This document shows positions 23,241 through 34,781 of a DNA stretch of 64,000 nucleotides, in pieces. Position numbers and translations under genes: made by a program. The DNA is from Cristatella mucedo. Lineage: Eukaryota > Bryozoa > Phylactolaemata > Cristatellidae. How positions within the stretch are numbered: position 1 is the first letter of the stretch; each line of letters opens with the position of its first letter. A model generated the notes under the pieces. That model was given only the letters and a program-made list of their open reading frames with translations. It did not search any database and had not been told where the DNA came from. The stretch lies in assembly GCA_009760855.2 (NCBI GenBank), contig WPIO01000114.1, forward strand, positions 1-64,000, in the 5' to 3' direction.

Positions 23241-25484
23241 TTAGGAAATTGATAGGGTGCTCTCAGAAAACTTAATCTCTCTTTCTCTCAATCTAAGCAG
23301 TGTACATTGTAAGGTGGCCATATTAAGACACTTGAGATGGCCCTGCAAAGGAAATGCGATCGAATAGTCAGTGGTAGCACGATCAACAAACAACAAGAAT
23401 GAAATGGTTAAGGGTGGCTTGCGCACTGGCAGCATACAGATTTGGTCACTGGCAGCATGCACAGTGTTAACACATATACATAAAGGTCGAATCACAGGGA
23501 CCCACTAAATGCTGTCATAAATAGGTGCTTTTAGATTCTTTTAAAGTGTAGTTAAGTCAGGGGTAGGCGTGAAGACAGTCGGGAGTGAGTTTTAAGCTTT
23601 GGAAGCATATTAAGTACAGGCGAGGTCTCCGAAAGATTCGAGGTTTGTATGAATTATAGTTAAATAATTAGATTGCCGAGCTAGTTTGGTCCAGTGGTTA
23701 AAGTGCTAGCTCCGACCAAAGTCTGGCAGAGGTCGTGGGCTTGAGCCACGAGGCATATGTGAAGGGCCTAAATATAGATTGGGTTCTCTTTGGGTGCTAG
23801 ACAAGTGAATTATATTTATTTGATTCATTTATTCGAAAAGTCACTGGTACAATACTTAGCCAGGTGGGGAGTAGATCTGATAGGTACGCTGAATTACAGA
23901 GACCAAAAATTGCGTGACGAAACGTCGAAGTCGATGACGTCTTGACTGGGAGCTGGTGCAGATCGGCAAGAAAAAGTGTGATGTGGCAACTGAGACGCTC
24001 AAGACAGACAAGCCTAGCTGCAGTGTTTTGCAATAACTGTAAGCGCCAGATTGCACCGACAGGTAGATTAGCAACCAGTTCGTTAAAGAAATCAAGTCGA
24101 GATGTCACAATGCATGAACCAATTTAGACGCAGTATCCTTGTCTAGACACGCCCGAATTTTAGCAATGTTGTATTGTTGAAAGTAGGCAGACGTGATTGT
24201 AGATATTATGCAGTCGTATAAATGTAGGTCACTTGACAACACAACACCCAGAATTAGTGCAGCTTCAACAAGAGATAGGCTGGTGAGGCCGATTTTGAGA
24301 GTTATCCTTTCCAATTCCTGAATCACACATTTTCTTCCAACAGCTAGTAAGTTGTTTTTGTCCTCATTCAATTTAAAAAGGTGATACCATCCATATGCGG
24401 AAGCCATCAACCCGTGCAGCATGGGAGTTGAGAGAATTCGGCTACCTGGAGGGCTGGGAGGGATGAAAGCGAAGGCACAACTGATTGTCATCTCCATATT
24501 AGTAAAAGCCTAAGTTGTGCTTGGCAATCGCATCGGCAAGAGAGACGGAGAGAGAGTATAAGCCATGAAAAGAACAGGACTAAACAAGGACCCCTGAGGT
24601 ACCTCATATTTCAAATGTCCTTGGATGATCTTTGTTGATTCACATCAGTACTCTTGAATCTCTCACTGAGAGCGGACATATGTCCGCTCTCAGTGAGAGA
24701 CTCACCATTGCAATCCAGTGCTAATAATGTCCAGTGGAGATGAGAGGCGCTCAAAAAGGATTTGGTGATCTGTAGTATTGAAAGGTGCCAAAAGACTTAG
24801 CAAAACAAGTAGAGATACGCTACCTATGCCTTCTTACTGGGTAGGTCGTTGGGCACCTGAAGCAATACCCACGCTGTAGGGTGATTAGCTCTCAGACCAG
24901 ACTTAAACTTACTAGCAAGGTTTAAGTTTCAATATATGAGTTCAGATGGTCTGCCACGACGTATACCAGTGTCTTTAACGGGAACGGTAGAAGGAAGACT
25001 TGCAGAACTTGCTCAAGGTATCTTATTATTGTAGTGATTCTCCCTTGAGCAGTGGCCTGCCTGTGAACTGTATAAGAGGTTCTGGGACATGACCTGGTAT
25101 TAGTGATTTTATTTATGCATGGGAGCAGCAGATAAACGCATTTTTGAGGCAGGAAGGTGGGAATAGGGTACAAAGGACTAGGTGTCTTCTGTGATTTGGA
25201 TACGAACTTCAGGACTAGGTCACTAATGACCTGCTTGAATGTAGACATTGAGGTGCTTCGCGGAATTGAGGGACAGCATTGCAAGGGTATGCTACAATTG
25301 TAGGGACGGATTCCCTGATGATGCCCATCTTCTTAAAAAAATGGCTAGACAAGCGACCAGCTATATCATCACAGGGACAATTAAGTAAGGAGCTAACCTG
25401 GGAGTGGTTGAAGATATGCTCGATCGTCGACATTAGCATTTTTTGATTGCACATCGGGGATTCAAGAATGTTTTAATAGAAGCT
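23241..25484 (-). mobile_element. LINE-A, long decayed copy
   Basis: Antisense element with the 3' stem region at 23250 and RT up to 25484, interrupted by a SINE-1 at 23676-23830. Readable pieces: 24108-23797 (thumb), 24497-24105 (palm to connection), 25284-24922 and 25454-25215 (RT N-terminal linker). A 19-bp inverted repeat (AGAGCGGACATATGTCCGCT core) at about 24668-24690 is a local palindrome not seen in other copies. Confidence 0.75.
23676..23830 (+). mobile_element. SINE-1 nested in LINE-A
   Basis: A near-complete SINE-1: tRNA-like head (TGGTCCAGTGGTTAAAGTGC A box, GGTCGTGGGCTTGAGCC B box), then a tail with GATTGGGTTCTCTTTGGGTGC that mirrors the LINE-A 3' stem, ending in an AT-rich repeat. 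The LINE-A sequence resumes exactly after it (GATTG, then TTCGAAAAG). Confidence 0.8.
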
Positions 25485-25668
25485 GCACGTGGCTTTTTAA
25501 GGATATATTGGTGGTATCTACAGTATTTTTCTATTAAGGTGTAATTTCAGTATTACAGTATAATTTAGACTTGCAGATTTTGGAATACAAAAGCATATTG
25601 TCCCAAATATGCCATTGCTGTAGCCTACATAGTTTGGTCGTTCTACCACCATTAATATGAATGCTCGG

Positions 25669-25980
25669 AATGCTGTTCTAAAGCATAGGAGCAAAATAGA
25701 AACCAGAGCACATTTAAAAGAAAGAGGTGGAAGCTTGCAAAAAATGCTCAGCTGTCGTAAACAAACTCAATGCAGTCGAAGCAAAAAATAAACAATGTTA
25801 AAGCAACGAGAAACAAACAGTTCCCCATCGAGGTCGTGAATACCTCATGCATGTGCTCAGGACAGTCGCATGGCAGGCCAGTGGAGCGGCGAACACACAA
25901 ACATCTGAATACGGAATGCGGCCGGTAAAATAATTGAGCTAATCGGGAGGAACTACACAATGCATGAAAACACACAGCAG
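25669..25980. other. Duplication copy B segment
   Basis: Matches 6030-6335. Interrupted at 25981 by a LINE-A and resumed at 26625. Confidence 0.7.
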
Positions 25981-26624
25981 TAATAATAATAATAATAATA
26001 ATTATAATGCACTTGATAAATCGCCTTCAGAGAACTCAATCTCTTTCTAGGTGCTTTACATTTGCTGCAAAGGGGAATGCAATTGGATGGTGGTAATATC
26101 ATGTTTGATAAACAAACAACATGAGTAACATGGTTATTGGTGACATGCACAGGGTCAGCATGCAAATGTGGTTATTGGCAGCATGCACAGTGTCAGCATG
26201 CACAAGCACATGAAGGACGAATCGCAGGGACCCACTAAATGCTCTCCTAAATAGGTGTGTGTTTTAAAGGTTCTTTTTAAATGCGGTCGAGTCAGGAGAT
26301 GTGACACAAGTCGGGTTGGAACTCCTGGCTTTGGGAGCATACGAACTAAATGCACGGTCTCCAAAGGATTTGAAGTTTGTACGAGGTTTTCGTAGACTGT
26401 TTGATTCCGAAAAGCGGGTGGTACGATGCTTGGCCTGGTTGGGGAGTAGATCTGAGAGATAGACTGGAGCCAAATAATGAAGTGACCTAAAAGTGAGTGA
26501 CAAAACCTTGTAGTCAATCCGTTGCTTGACTGGTAACCAGTACAGGTCGGCGAGAAGCGTTGTGATGTGGCAACTGCGACTCTCACGACAGATAAGCCTA
26601 GCTGCAGAGTTTTAGTTGTAGCAG
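25981..26624 (-). mobile_element. LINE-A 3' fragment with mapped insertion point
   Basis: Antisense, beginning with the (TAA)n tail and truncated in the RT thumb. The empty site is copy A at 6330-6335 (ACACAGTAGCAGCAC), so both junctions are defined. The frame 26503-26264 is the C-terminal end. Confidence 0.85.
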
Positions 26625-27551
26625 CACAGCTGAGTGTTGGGGCTGGGACGGAGCCAGAGCTGAGCCCTGCACGGGTCAGATGAGCATCGCAAGAGCTACC
26701 GCTGCTTTCAAGCACCTACTTCCAGAGGTACAGGATTTCAGCGGACACTAGGCAAAGAATAAATAGGGAAAGGGCAGCTTCAGCTAACAATTCCTTGAGG
26801 TCACTCGGCGAATGGGTACCATAATGCAATACCTCAGCTCAGCTGCCGAGACCAGTAGGTGATTTTGTCCAATTCACAGACATCATCTCAGGGACGGCCA
26901 TGTTTAAGAGAAGTTGGTAGGAAAACACTTATCGCTTGGTCAGCATTAGTAACTTGAAAGAATAGGTAAAATATGCCAATACCAAAATTATTTTAAATCA
27001 CGCAGACCCTTCCGGCATGACGAGATGATAATAATCTCTAAGCTACTATCAGCAGCAGGCTAGTGGCTGGAATCTCTGTTTTTGGATCCAGAAAATTTAG
27101 CACAGCCAAGCCGTCCGAGGTCAGGCAGAGCTTATCTAGCATGTATCGTCTTTCTCTTTCTTCAAACCAATGCTGAAAAAAGGCTGCATTGTCTTTACAG
27201 ACCACTCAATAATATTGGCCAGTTTTACCTAGTACCTAAAGCGAGGCCAGAGTCCAAAGCATCTTAGCACGACTAGTGAAACAAGCTTCTTACGATGAAT
27301 ACGACACATGCGTTCAAAGCCGAGTTCCACCGATTGACTAGTCGTTTGCAAAAGCTGTGGACAAAGCAGTAAGTTTTCCAGTAGGTTCCTAGATGTGATT
27401 CCTACCTAAACAATAGGCAGTGTAGTGCAAGGGATGTGCCACCGATCTGGGTTTGTCAAGAGTGTTAGAGCACTCGCCTAAAACAATTAAGGTCGTAGGG
27501 TTCCAGCCCTACGGCATCTTTGATCTGCCGTGATAGAGATTAAGTTCACTT
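26625..27551. other. Duplication copy B, distal segment
   Basis: Matches 6336-6462, 9900-10041, 13024-13156 and 13759-14270 in order. It represents the pre-insertion state of three copy-A insertions. A SINE-1-like head lies at 27455-27550. No gene is seen. Confidence 0.75.
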
Positions 27552-27824
27552 CGGTTGTTATTCAAATGAATTATTTGCTTTTGCAGTGTGAACAGTTGCT
27601 AAGAACCAATCGACTTTTTCAGGATGCATTCTAAAATCTGTTGAGTTCTGGGGGAATCTTAGCGAATTCTGCACGTTTAGGGTTCGTTCAGCACAAATGT
27701 TCGGCATTAATATAAGTCTAACGTTACTAGTAAGTTTCGGCGTAGCCATGACTGTGGTAAGGGGTGCGGGCGGCTAAGCATTAGCGTCGATTGAGGTGTC
27801 GATTGCTCGTCACGTCGATTGCTT

Positions 27825-27975
27825 GTCACGCCCTAGGTCCCAAGGGGGATTAGACTCCTCCTGTGGGCGATCCTCAATCGCATCTGCAGGCGATGGTGAA
27901 AGCTATTCCGTCACCATGCAAAAGAGGCTGTTAATTCAGCTAGTATTTATTCATTTTATTTATTTTTTCAGCTAG
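27825..27975 (+). mobile_element. SINE-2 fragment, diverged
   Basis: Contains CCTGTGGGCGATCCT, a diverged body (GGCGATGGTGAAAGCTATTC) and the AGAGGCTGTTAATTCAGCTA 3' segment followed by TATTTATTC-rich DNA. Confidence 0.6.
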
Positions 27976-28117
27976 TATTTTTTTATCAGCTAGTATTCAG
28001 GCTAGAGGGAATTGAGGGCCATTCTAGTCGGTATGTCCGTTCAGGTCTGCCCGAAGCGGCTCCGTCCACTCCTTCTGGCCCCGCCGTCAGAACCGGCTGG
28101 TCAGAGGCCCTAAACCA

Positions 28118-28302
28118 GCGGTTCTCGACCTTCCCAATGCCACGACCCTTTCATACAGGTCTTCATGTTGTGGCGACCCCCAACCGTAAACTTATTGTGC
28201 CCGAAATGAGGAAACTCGTGTTTTTCGGTGGTCTTAGGCAACCCCAGCAAAAGGGTCGTTCGAGCACCATAGGGGTCGCGACCTAAAGGTTGAGAACAAC
28301 TG
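28118..28302. mobile_element. SPIN-like hAT MITE, well preserved
   Basis: 185 bp with terminal inverted repeats (CAGCGGTTCTCGACCTT at the left, complement CAGTTGTTCTCAACCTT at the right, 14 of 17 matching). Possible 8-bp target duplication CCCTAAAC / CCCCAAGC (6 of 8). The internal blocks GCGACCCCCAACC and GGTCGTTCGAGCACC, and GGGGTCGCGACC near the right end, match the non-autonomous SPIN (Space Invader) hAT consensus known from tetrapods and some invertebrates. Confidence 0.8.
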
Positions 28303-29296
28303 CCCCAAGCTATCGGTCACGTGATCATCGCTGGCCGCGGAAACGCGGGCACGAATGGGGCCGCGGGCCGCACTGACCGGACCTCGAAACGAGTGAATGG
28401 GTGGCAATGCGAATCAACGGTAAACGCCGCGGCCGAAGCATTAGTGGCAGGAACTGCGTACGAAGAACCGCGCCCTGTCGCAGCTCGAAGCCCTTCTTTG
28501 GCCGTCTCGCCGTGAAACTTTTAAGTGGCAGCGGAACCGCAGCCGACCGGTTCAAGCCGGTTAGCATTGTCAGCCGGGGTGCGCGACTCGTCTGCCCAGC
28601 TGACTCAGCTGCCCAGCTGGCGGCGGCGGCGGCAGCAAACGCGCAAGACGAGAGCTCCGCGCTGACCTGCGACGCAGCGCACTGGTCGTGTCAGACGGCA
28701 GAGGCCATCGCGCGGCAGCGGCGCAAGCGAAACGGCCATTCGTTGTCAGCTTGCGAGTTGAGAGGAAACAATATAATGAAATTCCCTCGGGGGTCCATGC
28801 ACGAAAAAGTCGTCGGCCCGGCGCGAACGCTCGAGCCGATTGAAAGACGGATCTAGGCGCTTCGTCGGCGAGGCCACACGCCACGAACAGCCACGTGAAC
28901 CGCCGACCAGCGGTCTACCTGCCGATACCTGCGAGTGGCCAGCCGGCTCGCTCGGCTTGCGCCTCGCAGCCGGGCCAGCCGAGCGGACGAAGCAGCTGCG
29001 GCTGCAGCTCACCCGCGTCGGCAGCGTAACTGCTCCAGCGGCGCGCCCACAGCAGCACCTAATCTACGTCGGCAGCATGCCCTGCTAGCGTGCGAACCGG
29101 ACAGGCCAGACGGGCCAGCAGGATGGCACTGCTGCGAGTTAGACGCCAGCCCCTCGCACCAGCATCGCACCACACCAGGTGGCAAGTGCAAGAGCTGCCG
29201 ACAAAAACCTTGACCTGCGACGAAGACCAGAGAGCTGGCTACTGAGGCTACCCAGGCAGGGACCGGGCGAGGCCTGGGCGTGGCTCATCGTTTGAG
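28303..29296. other. GC-rich, CpG-rich block without recognised gene
   Basis: High GC and CpG with overlapping open frames on both strands (for example 28401-28856 +, 28570-28884 -), as expected from few AT-rich stop codons. The 151-codon frame 28401-28856 has an Ala-run (residues about 70-80) and basic segments but no domain. It could be a CpG island or promoter of a gene outside or lost. Confidence 0.4.
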
Positions 29297-29450
29297 ACGC
29301 ACGTATCTCCGTCTGTGGTAACTCCACAGAGCCTCACTCAGACTATGTGCACGCTGTGCAGGTGAGTTTTTTGCAGCTCACTCGAAGTCTAAGCGGCTTC
29401 CGGTACGAATTCGGTAGTAAACAGACTTCGTCTCACGCAGCAGAGAGAGA
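29297..29450 (-). mobile_element. LINE-B 3' end, diverged
   Basis: Antisense tail (GTATCTCCGTCTGTGG, AACTCCACAGAG, CGGTACGAATTCGGTAG) similar to 15256-15400. A (GA)n run follows at 29442-29466. Copy A retains only the final 50 bp (14285). Confidence 0.6.
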
Positions 29451-30110
29451 GAGAGAGAGAGAGAGAAGCATAGCCGATGGCAGACCAGGCAGAAGTAATA
29501 GAGTAGCAGCGTGGAAGCGGCTGTGCATGCTCAGCCTGCATCATCTCTCGTTGCGAAGCTGCTCGGGCGGCGGTTCCGATTCCCCCCTCATCCAAAAGAG
29601 CCGGCATCGCCTCCGTCCAGGGCGGTCGCAATAGCAGACGCTTCAGCTCGTCAGCTTCGTAGGGTGAGCGGCTGAGAGTTAGTTCAATAGCGGCCGGGGC
29701 CGGGCGGCCATTTGTCCTAGGACTTAATGAACCTCGGGGCTGTTGCTACATATCGGTGATGCTACTCCGGCCTGCATTAGTTTTCTAAAAATCACCTCTG
29801 GCTACATCATGCACCGCTTGCTACGTTCACTCACATCCGCAGCGACAATTTTTGCATCATTGTAAACTTACTCGGCAGCCTTAGATGACGTGGGCCTAGT
29901 CACACGATCGGCGGACGGTAATTAGGAAGTACTTGATAACCGGGAAGGCGAGGGTCTTATCGAGCCACAATCACTAAGGAGATGGAAAGTCAACATAATA
30001 CTACTAAAGGCTCAAATCGCTTTAAAACGGTTCCCGTTTTCCCTCGCACTTCCGTGCTCGCGTCGCAGTCACTCACACCGGTTTAAACTGACTTTAAACC
30101 TTCACTAGTG
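29451..30110. other. Duplication copy B, matches 14330-14890
   Basis: No coding signal. The homology to copy A continues into the LINE-A at 30180, so the LINE-A insertion there predates the duplication. Confidence 0.6.
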
Positions 30111-30179
30111 GTATGTTGATTTTCCATCCACTCAGCGACACATTTCGGCGAAGTTAAAGTACACCCACTTCAATTAATT

Positions 30180-33100
30180 TTCAATTCTCGCCTCCCGACA
30201 TAAAGTGCTCTGATGTGGTTTCGTGTTCGTTGCAGAATTTATCCGAAAATCGAAGTTGTTGCGGACATCGTTCAAGGAAACGATACAGCTAAGACCCATT
30301 TGAAGTTATTCTGACTGTTATTTGACCGTAGCGCATTAGAAATTACGTGCCCACGGACATCTAAACGCTTATCGCTTCCGGCTCCTGGGTCTCCTACGCC
30401 GGCGGCCGCCTTAGCTACACCGGCGGCTAGTAACCTGCATGTTCGTTATGATCGTCAGCAGGTGCTATCGCTCCGTCATCGTAGATCAAATGCATTCCAA
30501 GATATTCATGCTGTTGCAGAGATTCATGAACTGTGCATTAATAAATCCTACTTTATCTCAGATTTCTCCAATCTCATTTCGATTCCGTGTGAAATAAATC
30601 GACCTTTCCTTATTTTGGGGGATTTCATCGTTCACTTTGATAACTTATCCGAAGCCTTCAGCATTGAATTTTCTGCATTGACCAACTCATTGTCTCTTGT
30701 GGCTCATGTGCAAGGCCCTACTCACATCAAAGGTCACACACTCGACCAGAATTTTTCATACAAATGCACTTTTTCATCACCACTTATTACCAAATTACTT
30801 ATATGACCACATGCAGATCTCATTCAATCTACAGCGTTTACCCGCTTCCTATTCTAAAATACCTTGTGAATCGCGACAACTCAAGATCCTTGACATCGAT
30901 GCTGTCCGTGCAAGAATATCTGCATCGTCTCTGCTGCTTAGTCCTCCCTCCGATCTGTCATCATTGGTAGATAGCTACAACACGGCACTAGCTTACACGC
31001 TCGAAGGGTTTGCGCCTCTGACTAAAGGCACTGTGAGCCCTTGCCCCGACGGCCTATCGTTTACCGCAGATATTAAACTAGCCAGGTCTACTAAGCCCTA
31101 GCTTGAAAAAGCATTCAAAAGATCAGGACTGAATGTCCATCGACAGGTATATGAAGACTGCTGTAGGTCGTACGAATCCATTATAGCAAAGACCAAGTCT
31201 AGCTTCTGTAAACACATAGTTGAATCACAGATGCTCAATCCAAAAAATGGCGATGTCGGCGATCAAGCATCTCCTCAACCGCTCCCAGATTAGCTCCGTA
31301 CTTGTAGATCCTCGTGATGATCTAGCCGATCGTATCTCTTGATTCTTTGTGCTGAAGATAGACAAGATCAGGGAGGCCATCCCTGCGATGACAACATCCC
31401 CCCTAGAATGCTTTTCCCCAATTTCTGGCTGCACCTTAATGTCCACATTTAAGCGGGTTACTAGTGATCTCGTACTGAAGTTCATATCCCAATCAAACAA
31501 GACAAGAAGTCCTCTGGACCCTATTCCCACTAAACTGCTCCTACCTAGCAATGATCAGCTGCTGCCATGCATAAGTAACATCATTAATATGTCATTAACC
31601 TCAAGTCATATCCCAGCACCTTTCAAAAAAGCTATAGTTAGGCCACTTCTCTAGAAAACGACAATCGACTAAGAGAATTTAAGCAACTACCGGTCAGTTT
31701 TCCTTCTACCATTCCTATCAAACACACTGGAACGGGTCGTGGCAGACCAGCTGAACTCATATATTGAAACTTCAAACCTCAATGGCAAGTTACAGTTCGG
31801 ATTTAGAGCTAATCACTCAACAGAGTCAGCATTGTTTAGCGGGTGTACGACGACCTAATTAGGAATGTAGGCATGGGAGAGTGTCTTTGGTTGTTTTTCT
31901 CGATCTTTCAGCAGCTTTTGAGACTATCGATCACAAAGTCTAAAGCACCTCACATCTCACCTGGGCAGCACTGGCACTGCTCTTCAATGGTTCAGGTCCT
32001 ATCTAACTGGAAGACTCCAGAGTATTCACGTGATCGACAAAGATCATCCAAGCTAACTCTAAAATATGGGGTACCTCTGTGCTCCGTGCTAGGTCCAGTT
32101 CGTTTCTCGTTTCATACTCTCTCTCTCTCTCTTGCCAATTGAATTTTGAAGCACAATTTAGGCTTTCTCTTCTATGGGGATGACACTCAGTTGTACTTTT
32201 GCTTTGACTCCTCCCAGCCTTTGAGCACCTCAACTTCCCTGAACTCACTTGATGCATGTATTGATGACATCCCCATGTGGGTGGCAGCAATTTTTCTAAA
32301 ACTATACGATGATAAAACTAACTTACTATTTATGGGCTAACCCAGTGAGATTCCGAAATTGGAAAGGCTGACGCTCAGAATTGTCTCTATCAGCATATCT
32401 TCTGTTGAATCAGCTCGAGATCTAGTTGTCATTTTCCAAAGTGACCTCTGGTTAGACGACCAAATCAGATCCGCGACCAAGATTGATTACTTTCAGCTAC
32501 ATCACATTGCTAAAATTTGGGCTTGTTTAGATAAGGATACCACGTGTAAGTTAGTTCACGCATTTGTGACATCACGTCTTGACTTCTGTAACTCCCAGCT
32601 TGCTGGCCTACCCGCAAGTGCAGTCAGGCGATCACAGCTCCCTCTAAACTCCACAGCTAGGCTTCTCTGTCATGAACGTCGCTGTTGCCACATCACACAA
32701 CTTCTCGCTGACTTGCACTGGCTACTAGTCAAGCAACGGATCGACTTCAAGGTTGTGTCGCTCACTTTTAGGTCACTTTATTCATCGGCTCCAGCCTATC
32801 TCTCAGATCTACTCCTCCACCAGCCCAAGCATCGTACCACCAGCTTTTCGGAATCCAGCAGTTTACCAATACCTCGGAAACACCTCAAATCCTTTTGAGA
32901 CCATGCATTTAGTTTGTAGGCTCTCAAAGCCTGGAACTCACTCCCGCCTTGCGTTAGAACATTCCGTGACTTGACCAATTTAAAAAAAATTAAAACGCAC
33001 ATATTTATGACAGCCTTTAGTGGATCCCGGTACTACTTCCTGCATGTGCTCATGTGCGCTGAAACAGTGCATGCTGCTGCTAACCCCACTCGCACGCTGA

Positions 33101-33245
33101 CTCTGTGCAGGTCACCCCTAACCATGTTGTTAATGTGGTTTATTGAGAATGCTACCACTAACCATTCGATCGTGTTTTCTTTGCTGCAAATGTAAATCGC
33201 CTAAAAAGAGATTGAGTTCTCTGAGAGGGCTTTATCAAGTATTAT
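30180..33245 (+). mobile_element. LINE-A, near full length, decayed
   Basis: Sense element: 5' UTR (30180-30450), N-terminus (30462), an internal deletion at about 30541 removing the first half of the endonuclease, then LILGDFIVHFDN (endonuclease GDFN-type motif) and GPTHIKGHTLDQ. RT follows across 31430-32990 in shifting frames (GDDTQLYFCFDSS at the palm; thumb 32359-32898). 3' UTR and short tail to 33245. Confidence 0.8.
32359..32898 (+). pseudogene. LINE-A RT thumb / connection, open piece
   Basis: 179 codons starting after palm motif D-like ERLTLRI, through the DKDTTCKLVHAFVTSRLDFC block (about 55-74) and the LLADLHWLLVKQRIDF block (about 113-128). It belongs to the element 30180-33245. 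Confidence 0.7.
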
Positions 33246-33337
33246 ATTATGGTTATTAGTACTCAACTGAAAAAAGTATAAAGACAATGAAACCTAACTC
33301 TTTAAAGGGTACGTTTGGAGAAGTCGACGTTTAATGC

Positions 33338-33989
33338 CCTATTGAAAAACATGATAGATTATCGGATTATAGACTACTACCCAAACTGCGGCAAGTAGAA
33401 TCACAGAAATATTCTAAATGTCAGAAGAGTTTTAAAAGAGAAGATAATTTATTCAATAAATTAGTTTGATATTTTTTCCTAAGGAGAAATATGTAACTCA
33501 TAATTGCTATCTTTAGTTTTGTTTAAAACAGGATTATGTGCTAAAGACGGTTCGTATAGTAATGAGTTTGTAACCAGAGAATTGGTTTATGTTTTACATT
33601 GAAATAAACATTAAACTTAAAAAATGCTTCTAATAATGACTTTTAGAATGGTTTATTTAAGTTTTAAAACTATGCTTTCTATGAAAAGACGACGAAAATG
33701 GCTGGGTTATGACTAGCGTAGAGGTATATAGTAAAGACACTGATGATAAGCTTCTAGAGAAAAGAAAAAGAAGCCATAGATAGATTGGTTTGTGAATATT
33801 TAGTAAAGATATGGCAGTTGTAGAGACTAGTAAATGTAGTGTCAAACTTAAAAAGCTAGTATATGTTGGTTTCACTACATCGGATATTTCGAAGGCACAC
33901 ATGCTAACGTATTACTACGAAGTAATGCGAGATCGTTCGAGGAGAAAAGAAGAATTGCCTATACAGATACAAATTCATTAGTAATGTAA
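33338..33989 (+). pseudogene. Protein-primed family-B DNA polymerase (pPolB), palm region, broken
   Basis: Replicative polymerase relic readable only by switching frames at least four times (+2, +1, +2, +1, +3), with six or more stops. In order I see an EKHDRLSDY block (33344-33370), a palm motif A-like FYIEIN (about 33592-33609), a motif B-like stretch around 33653-33690 and a LVYVGFTTSDISKAHM block (about 33847-33895). Motif C follows as YTDTNS at 33960-33977, where the second catalytic acid position is Asn. The order and spacing fit Polinton/adintovirus-type polymerases. Non-functional. Confidence 0.7.
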
Positions 33990-34059
33990 CTATAAAATGA
34001 GTGCTAAATTTTGAGTCAATGACTTAAGTTTAGCACCTTAACTTTTAAATTAGTATAGG

Positions 34060-34540
34060 AAAGGAAATATCTACGCCAGCTGCCACCAGCACCATTGCTC
34101 CTGCAACCACAACGGAGGTCGCAACTGCTAACGATGCTACCACCTCTGGGGAACTTAACTAGTACATCGATTATCTAGTTAACTCTAAACTCTTTCCTTA
34201 CCAGGCCAAACATTCGCTTCAGACATCTCCGCGTTGACCGATACCTACGTGACCGAAGCTCAGAACCTCATCAATGCTAGCAACTGTCTAAAGTTACAGC
34301 TGATTTGGAGGCTAAAGTTAGGACTTAGAATGACACTTGGTTGGATGAGCCTAGAGAGATTAGCACTTGCATCACTTGGGATGCAGATCTGATTCTTTCA
34401 GTATCTCCACTCATTAGCCGAGTTAGCTGTATCAAGCCTGATATTGAAACCATCGTTAAGGATGAGCACTACGCAGTTTTACCTAGCATCTTTATGGGTA
34501 TGACTGAGTCTCAGAAAAACCATGTCAGCTAGCAACGAGA
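34060..34540 (+). pseudogene. Unassigned relic ORF, Ala/Thr-rich then acidic
   Basis: Starts as a Thr/Ala-rich stretch (34060-34160, stopped by TAG), shifts frame, and continues to the clean frame 34329-34532 with SVSPLISRVSCIKPDIETIV in its middle. The family is not recognised. The composition (low-complexity then compact) and the position after the polymerase suggest a structural or accessory protein of the same element. Confidence 0.35.
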
Positions 34541-34683
34541 TAGGACAAGTACCAATCGTCCCGGTAGAGACGACTCCAGCAGTATCTGCTCTTGTTAATT
34601 CAGAGTCACTTCTTACGGCACCCGTTTCCGTATACATACCAAGTGGAACTCTTCCGATTTACAAATATTTTACTATAACATAG
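34522..34683 (+). CDS. Small open frame overlapping its neighbour
   Basis: 53 codons from an ATG that overlaps the end of the preceding frame by 11 bp. Pro/Val/Ser-rich (VPIVPVETTPAVSALV near residues 10-25). Such an overlap is typical of compact viral gene layouts. No homology is recognised. It may be translated or may be chance. Confidence 0.3.
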   Translation: MSASNEIGQVPIVPVETTPAVSALVNSESLLTAPVSVYIPSGTLPIYKYFTIT

Positions 34684-34781
34684 AGAACGAGTAGCTTGCT
34701 TCCTCATCCAGTTCTCACAAGACCCGTAGATGCTCACTCGATGGCTGATACTTTGCAGCCATCCAACGTTCCTATACTAGA

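Larger units (their letters stand above)
22566..25668. other. Copy-B-specific 3.1-kb block
   Basis: This block interrupts the duplicated sequence that is continuous at 6026-6035 in copy A. It contains a SPIN-like hAT copy, a LINE-A with a nested SINE-1, and unassigned flanks (22566-22929, 23097-23240, 25485-25668). Confidence 0.65.

Noticed and set aside
28401-28856. 151-codon ORF as a host gene
   Set aside because: Overlapping long frames occur on both strands, as expected in stop-poor GC-rich DNA, and no domain is recognisable.
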